Positions 1 to 7,040 of a stretch of DNA of 64,000 nt are shown piece by piece. The stretch's first letter is position 1; the number at the start of each line of letters is the position of its first letter. The DNA is from Cyanobacteriota bacterium. GTDB lineage: Bacteria > Cyanobacteriota > Cyanobacteriia > PCC-6307 > Cyanobiaceae. The stretch is taken from positions 1 to 64,000 of the forward strand of contig JAPLIB010000009.1 of the NCBI GenBank assembly GCA_026389335.1, in the 5' to 3' direction. The notes beneath the pieces are model-generated. The model had not been told where the DNA came from, searched no databases, and was given only the letters and a program-made list of their open reading frames with translations. The position numbers and the translations under genes were made by a program.

Positions 1-129
1 CCCTGCATCCCCAGTCGCGGCGTGCAGAGGCGGCAAAAAGAGCCATGGTTCACGCGGATTGACTTGCCGCCACGGCTACGCCAGAACCAACGGCTGGCTG
101 TCCCATGACTGTCGCAGCTGAGATGTGTC

Positions 130-305
130 GGGCAGTCAGCGTCGGGCCTGGTGTCGGGTGAGGAACAAAGCAGCACGCGTCGCCGTGGCTTTGTTGCTGT
201 TTTATTGAGGGCGTAGCGGGAAATCGAGGCCATCGCCTCCGGTCCATCCGCCCAACTGAGCACGAGCTCCCAGGGTTCGTGGATCACGGTTTCAAACCGA
301 CCGTT
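130..305 (-). pseudogene. out-of-frame C-terminal Mur-ligase piece of the neighbouring CphA-like gene
   Basis: Just past the stop of the ATP-grasp/Mur gene, another minus-strand frame reads NNGRFETV, then ELVLSWADGPEAM, then RRRVLLCSSPDTRPDA. This has the order expected for the end of the CphA Mur domain: GRFE, the DYAHNP-like segment, then a GDRRD-like segment. It is therefore most likely the true C-terminus, separated from the upstream ORF by one base near 302-310. The usual DYAHNP motif reads SWADGP here, so the active site may already be lost. Below about position 130 the similarity fades. Function is inferred from motif order only. Confidence 0.5.
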
Positions 306-2421
306 GTTGTGGGCCGGTTGGCAACCGAAACCGTGCAACCCAGCCAGGATCTGGCTGGGTTGCACGGTTTCGGCCGCAAGCCAGGGCAGCCGTGAAGGCC
401 GCCGCCGGTGCGATCGTGCCGATGGCGCCAAGATCCGAGGCTGGAATGTCGCGCAGGTAAGTCTCCAGCAGCTCCTCGTGATGCCAGTGCAGCGTGATCC
501 GGCCGTCCGGATCGCTGCAATAGCTCACCGCGAGATGTCCCGCCTTGCGGTGGGCCTGCCAAGCGGCACAGCCGGGCGCCTCGCCCACCAGGGCAACCGA
601 AGCCGGGTCACGGTTCTGGGCCATCGCCAGCACCAGCGGATCGTCGGCATTGAGAACCAGCAGCCGGTCGGCGGCCTGGGCCACCACGGCCTTGATGTGG
701 GCCAGATCATCGCGGGAGCGGATGCCCTCCATGCCGACATGGTTGTCGAGCACATTGAGTACGGCGCCCACATCGGCACGCTCAAGACCGAGCCCCGACT
801 TGAGCAAGCCACCACGGGCAATCTCGGCCACAAGCGCCTCCACGCGCCGATCCATGAGCAGGTGCAGGGCCGCTCCGCCACCGGCCACATCCCCCGATGC
901 GATCTCTTCGCCGTCCAGTTCCATGCCGGTGGAGGAGCTCAGCCCCACGCGCAGACCTGTGCTGCCCAGCACGTGGGCCAGCATCCGACTGGTGGTGGTC
1001 TTGCCGACACTGCCGGTGATCAGCGCGGTGGGGATGCGGCCCTGCGGTGAAGCACCCAGCCACCGGCGCACGATCCGTTGGCAGAGATCGCTTTGGGGGT
1101 TGGCCACCAGATGGGGCCGCAGGCCGGGGGAAAGGTTGGCCTCCAGCAGCCAGGTGCCGCCTTCCCGCCAGCTCACGCCGATGTCCTGGCTGATGAAGTC
1201 GAGACCCAGCGCATCGGCGCCGATCAGCTGGGCGATGTCCTCAGCGAGGCGGCGGTTGTCGGGATGCACCTGCTCGCTGCAGTCGATCGCTGTACCACCC
1301 TGGGAGATGTTGGCGGCGCGGGAGAGCAGCACCGGTGTGCCGGCGGCTGGTGTGGTGTCCAGGGACAATCCCTGCTCGGCCAGCAGCAGATTGAGCCGTC
1401 CATCCACTGGCACCTGATTCATGAGGCGTTCGTAGGCCACGCCCCGTTCGGGATCGGCGTTGAGCGCGGCGATCTGCTGGCGCAGGGGCCGGAGCCCATC
1501 GCTGCAGAGCGATGCCGGCTGGCGTTGTGCTGTCGCCAGCAGCTGGCCCTCCATCACCAGCAGGCGATGGTCGGATCCCGGTAGCGTCGGTTGCACCAGC
1601 TGCCGCGGGCTGCTGTCCAGATCCTGGCTCTGCCAGGCCTGCCGCAGTGCCTCGGGGCTGGAGAGCCCCACCCACACCCCTCGGCCTTTGCCTCCGGTAG
1701 CCGGCTTGAGCACTACGGGCCAGCCGATCCGTTCGGCGGCCGCCAGCGCCTGTTCGAGTGATGTCACCACCTCCTGCGCCGGCAGGGGAACCCCGCGATG
1801 CAGCAGCAGCAGGTGCAGGGCTTCCTTGTTCGCTGCGGCCTGGGCGAAGAGGGGGGTGCGATCGGTGAGTGTTTCCCGAAACAACCGCAGCTGGCAGCCC
1901 TGGCCCAGCTGAAGCAGTGGCTGCTGGCCCTGATCCACCAGGTGGAAGGGAATGCCGAGTTGCTGGGCGGCCCGCGCCAGGTGGGCGTGGGTCTGGTTCC
2001 AGAAGCGGGAGCTCAGGGAGGCCCAGAGCCGGGCTGTGGTGGCATCGGGAGGCTTGCCGAGCTGCCACGCCTCCACCATGTGCGTGATCAGGACAGCAGC
2101 GGCCTGGGCTGCGAGGTGATCGTCCACAGGCAGCCAGATCTGCAGGCTGGTGTCGCGCTGATGCAGCCGGCGAGCCGAAGCCGGCTGCAGCCGGGCCTGG
2201 TCGGTGAAGGCCAGCAGCAGCCTGGGAATCAGTAGCGCCAGAGGCTGCTTCAGATCAGCCTGGGAAAGCCGAAGACTGGTGGGAAAGCACCTGAGCCAGG
2301 CGTTCAGCTGAACGTCATTGAGCTGTTCAGACATACTGACGTTGGCGAAGCTGATCACAGCCCCGCTGACAGGTGCGCAGAGGTTGCCGCAGCGCAGAAA
2401 GCGAAATTCACTGATCTGCAT
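292..2421 (-). CDS. cyanophycin synthetase-like ATP-grasp and Mur ligase protein (frameshifted near C-terminus)
   Basis: A 709-residue protein with CphA architecture. Residues 1-190 resemble the CphA N-terminal region (FLRCGNL near the start). An ATP-grasp domain covers about 197-455, with GWPVVLKPATGGKGRGV at 233-249 and LLEANLSPG at 425-433. A Mur-type P-loop, GSVGKTTT, lies at 470-477 and is followed by a Mur middle domain (AEIARGGLLKSGLG, LNADDPL). Such enzymes activate carboxylates as acyl phosphates and join amino acids. The ORF stops 30-40 residues after the middle domain, and the expected continuation lies in another frame, so the gene is probably inactive. It is the last gene of a minus-strand operon, 40 bp after the oxygenase remnant. 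The start at 2421 keeps the conserved N-terminus; Met30 is an alternative. Its base composition is GC-rich like the host, unlike the three genes upstream. Substrate unknown. Confidence 0.75.
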   Translation of the reverse strand: MQISEFRFLRCGNLCAPVSGAVISFANVSMSEQLNDVQLNAWLRCFPTSLRLSQADLKQPLALLIPRLLLAFTDQARLQPASARRLHQRDTSLQIWLPVDDHLAAQAAAVLITHMVEAWQLGKPPDATTARLWASLSSRFWNQTHAHLARAAQQLGIPFHLVDQGQQPLLQLGQGCQLRLFRETLTDRTPLFAQAAANKEALHLLLLHRGVPLPAQEVVTSLEQALAAAERIGWPVVLKPATGGKGRGVWVGLSSPEALRQAWQSQDLDSSPRQLVQPTLPGSDHRLLVMEGQLLATAQRQPASLCSDGLRPLRQQIAALNADPERGVAYERLMNQVPVDGRLNLLLAEQGLSLDTTPAAGTPVLLSRAANISQGGTAIDCSEQVHPDNRRLAEDIAQLIGADALGLDFISQDIGVSWREGGTWLLEANLSPGLRPHLVANPQSDLCQRIVRRWLGASPQGRIPTALITGSVGKTTTSRMLAHVLGSTGLRVGLSSSTGMELDGEEIASGDVAGGGAALHLLMDRRVEALVAEIARGGLLKSGLGLERADVGAVLNVLDNHVGMEGIRSRDDLAHIKAVVAQAADRLLVLNADDPLVLAMAQNRDPASVALVGEAPGCAAWQAHRKAGHLAVSYCSDPDGRITLHWHHEELLETYLRDIPASDLGAIGTIAPAAAFTAALACGRNRATQPDPGWVARFRLPTGPQQRSV
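325..373. repeat. perfect 49-bp palindrome (23-bp arms, 3-nt loop)
   Basis: Positions 325-347 are the exact reverse complement of 351-373, with GAT at 348-350 as the loop. The palindrome lies inside the 3' part of the CphA-like ORF, between the ALACG and ARFRLP segments and about 20 bp before the frameshift. There is no U-tract, so it is not a standard terminator. It looks like a small inserted palindromic element or a hairpin-forming unit of the REP/HIP kind. Confidence 0.85.
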
Positions 2422-2461
2422 TGATTTTGCTCGTTAATTCATCTGTGCTGAGGTTGGGCAT

Positions 2462-3206
2462 TCAGGCGGAAGCATTACATTGAATACGGCTTGCCATCTT
2501 AGGGTCTTGATGAAAAGCATGTGGCGCAACGGCATCCTGAGTTGCTGCTGTACGGCCATGGAGTGTAGGCGTATTGTCGATGATGATCATCTGCCCTGGT
2601 TACATGGGCAGGATCTGCAGGCTGTGTTCATGCGCTTGAATCATGGCCATGATCTCGGGTTTTGTCAGTGAACTGCCGTCACGCCAGCCCACCCCATTGC
2701 TGGATCTGCAAAATATATTATTTGCATCATTGATTTCGTGCGGAATTTCGGGAAGATGTGCAAGATTTCCATTTGCAAATGCCTCTCGATCCGAGGACCA
2801 CGAGCGCCTGAGCACGCAGGTGCGCCAGCTCATCAGCAGATTATTTCCATCCCACTGATGATTAATGTGCGGATGGTTTGCCTCCATTCTCAAGAGGGGT
2901 TGAGCTAATCGACAGGAAAAAACAGAGATCAGGAGTCGGTCCTGACGGGGTATACGCGCGCTCGCTATGACCCAGTACCGCTTTGCGGCCAAAAGGAGCA
3001 TGGTGGAAATCGCCCTCAGGAAACTTTTCCCCGTAAGACTCTCGACCAGCACTTGGAAGGATTGATCTACAAAGAAGTTCTGTTATTGATCGCATCCTGC
3101 CAATGCCATTGGGATGGGGCGGGAGCATGACCCATCCCTTCTCGCGCAGGCTCTTGATGAGTAGGGGAATCGAGAGTTCGCCGACTCGGATTTGTGTCTG
3201 ATGCAT
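2462..3206 (-). pseudogene. Fe(II)/2-oxoglutarate-dependent oxygenase (SyrP/TauD-like), broken
   Basis: The first frame (3206 down to 2862) reads GWVMLPP, then a GHSERAYTPSG-type iron-binding HxE segment, then DLCFFLSI and ENGG, typical of TauD/TfdA/SyrP oxygenases. It then stops. Another frame resumes and carries WRDGSSLTKPEIMAMIQ, an in-frame TAA at 2600-2602, and then PGQMIIIDNTPTLHGR, which holds the distal iron His and the 2-oxoglutarate Arg. There is thus at least one frameshift and one nonsense codon. The total of about 248 codons is short for the family (about 280-350), so an internal deletion is likely too. It starts 2 nt after the P450 stop, so it was co-transcribed. These enzymes often hydroxylate amino acids attached to carrier or ligase enzymes. 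Confidence 0.75.
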
Positions 3207-3208
3207 AT

Positions 3209-4447
3209 CTAAGCCCCCAGGTGAAATGGTAAGTTCTGAAGTGAGCGAACGAAGCTATTTGGTTGCCATTGGGGCTGATCTGCCAGCGAACTCTTGCCAA
3301 AGTGGTTTAAGAATTCCCTAATTGCTATTCTGGCCTCAAGCACAGACAAGTGTCGGCCGATGCAGTGGTAGTTGCCACGCCCAAATGCCAGATGGGGATT
3401 GGGGAAGCGGTCAATTCGGAAGCTATGGGCATTGCTGAATATCTTCTCATCTCGATTCGCGGATCCCAGGATCGCGGAAACTTGCTCGCCGGGGCCGAAG
3501 TGGTGCCCTTCAATTGCTACATCGCTCAACGTCATTCTGAATGTTGAACGTTGCAGGGGAGACTCAAGGCGAAGACTCTCTTCAATGGCGCCAGTGAGTA
3601 AATCGGGATTTGCCTGTAAGAGGCGGCGTTGCTCTGGGTGAGCAAAAAGCAAGTAAAGACAGCTGCCAATCAAGGCTATGGTTGTTTCGTGCCCTGCAAA
3701 TAGAAGCAGAATCAGCATCGCTATGGCTTGATCCTGGCGTAGGGTTGAATCATTGGTTAGATCCCGTAGTCGTTGCAGCAATGAATCTTGTGGTGGCTCC
3801 CATTCACCGTTGAGGCCTGCCTGCATTAAGACTCCCAGGTCTTTGTAGGCGGCGGCCTTGGTTGCATAGGTGCTCTCGGTCAAGGTTAAATCGTCGGTTG
3901 CGGACGTAATGGCCCGTGATAAGCGCCGGAGGATCGGCATCTTGGTTTTTGGGATTCCCAGGAGTGCTGTAATCGTCAGCAAAGGGAGGGGCTCGGCGAA
4001 GGCTTGGACAAGATCTATCGTGTTGCCACACTCGTGTTCTGTGAGGCATAGCTTTGCGTTGCCGCTGACGATATCTGCATACCGGTTGATGGCAGTTCTT
4101 CGGAAAAGATCTTCTACAAGTGATCGCAGTCTGCGATGTTCGGGCTCATCCTGAAAAAGCATGCTTGCATCAAAGCCTGGCTCCGGGCCTCGCGTGCGAG
4201 AGGCGGCATTGTTCTTGGTAAAATTAACCGTGTCGCTCATGATGAATTGGGCTTGCGCATAGGTGCTAAGCAGCCACTTTCCCGGCGCTTTGTTGGTGTC
4301 TGCTGGATGGTGAGGTACAAATAGAGGCTGGTTCAGTCGCCTCATCTCGGCATAGATTGGGTAAGGATCGGAGATGAGTTGATCGCGAAGGTGGCTTGTG
4401 AGTTGGTCGAGATTGAATGCCATCTGTATCTCAGTATCGAAATCCAC
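3209..4447 (-). CDS. cytochrome P450
   Basis: A full-length soluble bacterial P450 of 412 residues. Visible landmarks are the I-helix oxygen-activation motif AGHETT (251-256), the K-helix EESLR (289-293), and the haem loop FGRGNYHCIG (355-364) with Cys362 as the haem thiolate ligand. It would insert oxygen into a small substrate using electrons from a ferredoxin partner not encoded here. The gene overlaps the end of the upstream ATP-grasp reading frame by 17 bp and is followed after 2 nt by an oxygenase remnant. It is therefore the intact member of an operon that combines ligases and two kinds of oxygenase. Its codon use is more AT-rich than that of neighbouring housekeeping genes, which suggests acquisition by transfer. 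Substrate unknown. Confidence 0.93.
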   Translation of the reverse strand: MDFDTEIQMAFNLDQLTSHLRDQLISDPYPIYAEMRRLNQPLFVPHHPADTNKAPGKWLLSTYAQAQFIMSDTVNFTKNNAASRTRGPEPGFDASMLFQDEPEHRRLRSLVEDLFRRTAINRYADIVSGNAKLCLTEHECGNTIDLVQAFAEPLPLLTITALLGIPKTKMPILRRLSRAITSATDDLTLTESTYATKAAAYKDLGVLMQAGLNGEWEPPQDSLLQRLRDLTNDSTLRQDQAIAMLILLLFAGHETTIALIGSCLYLLFAHPEQRRLLQANPDLLTGAIEESLRLESPLQRSTFRMTLSDVAIEGHHFGPGEQVSAILGSANRDEKIFSNAHSFRIDRFPNPHLAFGRGNYHCIGRHLSVLEARIAIREFLNHFGKSSLADQPQWQPNSFVRSLQNLPFHLGA

Positions 4448-4886
4448 CGTGTTGTTCCACGATGAATAGGCCTTCCCTTTCGTCGCTGATCCTGAATGAG
4501 GCGCGGGCGTAGGCCATGCCGTTGATCATGCGAAAACTATTGCAGACCATGGCCACGTTGATGTCTTGATGGGAGCGAATCGGCCTGTGTATTTTGCAGC
4601 TACATTTGCTCATCCAGGCTTCCTGCGCTTTGCTTGGTAGTCCAAGTTTCTTGAACATCCAGAAGAGGATTAATTCTGTGCAGAACTCCTGCGCACTGAA
4701 TATGGAGAGATGAAAGCCTCCCTCGTCGGCTTGGGAGATGTATGGATTGATGATGCCGACGGTAGCGTCCAGTGCATTGCCAAGGATATGACCTCTCTGG
4801 GTGTGCCAGCGTTCTGCCAGGCGCCCCCCGTGTAAATATTCGGACTGGTAGGGTGCAAGGTCGCTGGAGTTAAAGCTGAATTTTTT
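4431..4886 (-). pseudogene. C-terminal part of the ATP-grasp protein in the -1 frame
   Basis: After the A6 run at 4881-4886 the coding-like sequence continues in the -1 frame: KKFSFNSSDLAPYQSEY, GGRLAERWHTQRGHILG, LSIFSAQEFCTELILFWMF and onward to a stop at 4431. An internal ATG at 4658 gives a 75-residue open frame (MFKKLGLPSK to EQHGGFRY). The segment of about 150 residues has an even hydrophobic pattern and overlaps the P450 start by 17 bp, as expected of a real gene end. It may be a small alpha/beta domain. A hotdog-type fold is a guess from the look of the SAQEF and FRMINGMAYARASF segments, not a recognised match. Confidence 0.6.
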
Positions 4887-6775
4887 CTTCGCTCGTTGTC
4901 TTCGCAGTCATTGTCCAGCAACTCAAGAAGATCTTCCACCTTGGCTATATTGGAACGAGATTCGCTCATTGGGGCCAGTGTGGCGGTAATCTTATCGATT
5001 TGATGTAGGCGCTGGTCGTGTGCAGCATTTCTGCCTCTAAATGTTGGGGAGACAGTGGCCAGGCGGTTGATCCTGTCTATCGGTAGTCCATCGCTCAGAA
5101 TGGAGGTATCCCACAGTGCTAGAACCAATCGATCGACACGTGTGCAACTCAGCAGCATCGATACTGCTTGGAATTGGTCTAATGGTGGGCCAGAGAAGCG
5201 CTGATTGCCAACGAAGACACCATCGCGTCCTGCCAGGCCGAGGCCGGAAGCCGTCGATAGGCGCTGGTGTTTTGCTATGGCTTTCTGAAGTGGTTCAATG
5301 CGATCAAGTCCAAGCACCACATCAACTGGAATCCTGCCATTCCCTCTAATCAGTTCTTGGAGAATAGCGCCATGGCCCGAGGCAATCTGCGGTTGGGCGT
5401 TGACTTCGCAAATGATGGCGCCCACATCAAGCCATGAACTGCTGATGTCGCTCATCAGGATGTCAACGCCAGCCAGGTCGAGGCGCAAGGCTTCGGCGGC
5501 CCGTGCAGCCAAGGCAAAATTGTCTGGATGGGTAATGTTCATTACCTCTTTCATTTCGCCGCCCCTGGACACATTGGCTGCGCTACGTAGGGCGATGAAT
5601 TGATCCTTCTCGGGCACACTATTTATGGACAAGCCTTGTTGCGTCAGGAGTCGTTTGGCTTCCATGTCGAAGGCGATGGGCCTTTTGCGTTTGCCACTGC
5701 CTTTGGGACCTCGATCAGGTTGGCGATTCAACTCCTCCAGGAGTTTGCTGATGGTGCTTTTGCCGTCTCCCGTGAGGCCTCCAGGCCGGCGCTCGATGCA
5801 GCGGAAGACTCTGCCGCGATAAACCTGCAGGCGATAATCGATGCCGGAGTGATAGCGTTCAACCAGAATAGGATGGTCGCTTTTGATGATTGCCTCGGCG
5901 GCAGCCTCAACTTCATCCTGGTTGAATAGCTTGACATGGACTTCAAGGCCTCCGTCTGCCGACTGGGGTTTGACTACAGTTGGTAGCCCCAGTTTTTGTG
6001 CCAAAGACCAGGCCTGGCTTGCCGAGCTTGCTGTCAGCCCCGCTGCAACGGGTAGGCCTGCATCGTAAAGCAACTTTTTGGCAACCAGTTTGTCTCTGGC
6101 TGCGTTGCAGCCGATCGCCGATGTGGCGTGCGTGAGGCTGCTGTCCATGAGTGCTGATGAATGGCCCCAGCCATAGTGATGCAGAGTGCCAGCTACATAA
6201 CGCGTGGGTATGTCAAGATCGTGAGCTGCTGAGAGGAATGACAGGGTGTTGGCATTTGGGGGGATCCTGGCCTGCATCTCGTTGCGACATTGAATGAGCA
6301 GATCGATTCCCTTTTCATTTTCCCTGTCCGCTCCCCTGTCCGTTTCCGTTTGCTCAGGCTGTGGCTTGTCCAGCAGCAGGCCAAGACAGGCGTGCAGCAT
6401 TCTGGTGGCTGGCTGCCATGTATAAATTGATGATGGCAGGACCAGGAGGTAGGTGTCGCCTTCTCTGCGCAGACATTGGGGCGGATGGTGCAAGGTCAGG
6501 CGTAGGCCTGCCTGGACCTCGGTGACTATCTTCAGGGCCAGCAGGGAGATGGTTTCCCATGAATCTCGGCTTATTAATTTAAGGCTGTTTAATATTTCTG
6601 TTTCTGAAATCTCGAGATTGTTCAGCCAGTTGCTCAGCTCCTCTGGAAGGTCTGGCTGCTCGGTTTTGTTGTGTCCATTGGTATCCAGCCTGAACAGCAG
6701 GGTGTCCGGGGCGATGCCCGGTAAATAGCCCCTGTGTCTCCTTAGTAATTTCAGGCTTGGTGTATTGGGGCTCAT
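4670..6775 (-). CDS. cyanophycin synthetase-like ATP-grasp ligase (frameshifted)
   Basis: First gene of the minus-strand operon. Residues 1-170 resemble the CphA N-terminal region (LKLLRRHRGYLPGI). The ATP-grasp domain covers about 225-475, with RDKLVAKKLLYDAGLPV, the ATP-loop Lys in LPTVVKPQSADGG, GGLTGDGKSTISKLL and ICEVNAQPQ (455-463). From about 480 the sequence follows the CphA Mur middle domain (GLAGRDGVFVG, RVDRLVLALWDTSILSDGLP) but has no GKT P-loop, so this half cannot bind ATP as a Mur ligase. The last 70 or so residues of the ORF are out of frame, and the likely true C-terminus continues in the -1 frame to 4431. The start at 6775 fits the conserved N-terminus. The predicted role is ATP-dependent amide bond formation on an unknown amino acid. 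Base composition is AT-richer than the host genes. Confidence 0.75.
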   Translation of the reverse strand: MSPNTPSLKLLRRHRGYLPGIAPDTLLFRLDTNGHNKTEQPDLPEELSNWLNNLEISETEILNSLKLISRDSWETISLLALKIVTEVQAGLRLTLHHPPQCLRREGDTYLLVLPSSIYTWQPATRMLHACLGLLLDKPQPEQTETDRGADRENEKGIDLLIQCRNEMQARIPPNANTLSFLSAAHDLDIPTRYVAGTLHHYGWGHSSALMDSSLTHATSAIGCNAARDKLVAKKLLYDAGLPVAAGLTASSASQAWSLAQKLGLPTVVKPQSADGGLEVHVKLFNQDEVEAAAEAIIKSDHPILVERYHSGIDYRLQVYRGRVFRCIERRPGGLTGDGKSTISKLLEELNRQPDRGPKGSGKRKRPIAFDMEAKRLLTQQGLSINSVPEKDQFIALRSAANVSRGGEMKEVMNITHPDNFALAARAAEALRLDLAGVDILMSDISSSWLDVGAIICEVNAQPQIASGHGAILQELIRGNGRIPVDVVLGLDRIEPLQKAIAKHQRLSTASGLGLAGRDGVFVGNQRFSGPPLDQFQAVSMLLSCTRVDRLVLALWDTSILSDGLPIDRINRLATVSPTFRGRNAAHDQRLHQIDKITATLAPMSESRSNIAKVEDLLELLDNDCEDNERRKNSALTPATLHPTSPNIYTGGAWQNAGTPREVISLAMHWTLPSASSIHTSPKPTREAFISPYSVRRSSAQN
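4880..4886 (-). other. slippery heptamer A-AAA-AAT at the frame change of the ATP-grasp gene
   Basis: On the minus strand the zero frame reads AGA AAA AAT. The last A of AGA plus AAA AAT forms an X-XXY-YYZ type heptamer, and a single -1 slip here joins the two halves of the protein exactly. The same arrangement would arise from the loss or gain of one A in the run. It is either a recoding site, a mutation or a sequencing error. Confidence 0.55.
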
Positions 6776-7040
6776 TGGCTGTCGGATTGTGTGGTTAACT
6801 CCTGTGTCAATCGCTGTTGCCTGAACCGCTGCTGCCTGAACCGCTGTTGTCCAGGCGGGCCCGAGTGATTGCGGCGATGCTATCGATTCTGGTTTGGGTT
6901 TCCTATTCGAGGCCAGGGGCCTGGGCGCTCTGGACCTGTTTCCCGGACCGATTCAAGCCTGGGTGCATGGCCGCTTCCCCGGCGCTGTCTTGCCCCTGGG
7001 CGCCGGCGCGCTGCCGGTGCGTGCTTGGGACTGGCGCGCT
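6776..7040. other. intergenic region with a 15-bp tandem repeat (6813-6849)
   Basis: This is the upstream region of the ligase/P450 operon, 265 bp long. It holds two and a half copies of a 15-bp unit, GCTGTTGCCTGAACC (6813-6827, 6828-6842, then a degraded copy). Short open frames exist on both strands, but none shows family features or a ribosome binding site. The operon promoter should lie here, but no convincing -35/-10 pair was found. Confidence 0.5.

Noticed and set aside
325-373. Rho-independent terminator
   Set aside because: Very strong stem but no T-run on either side, and it lies inside a reading frame.
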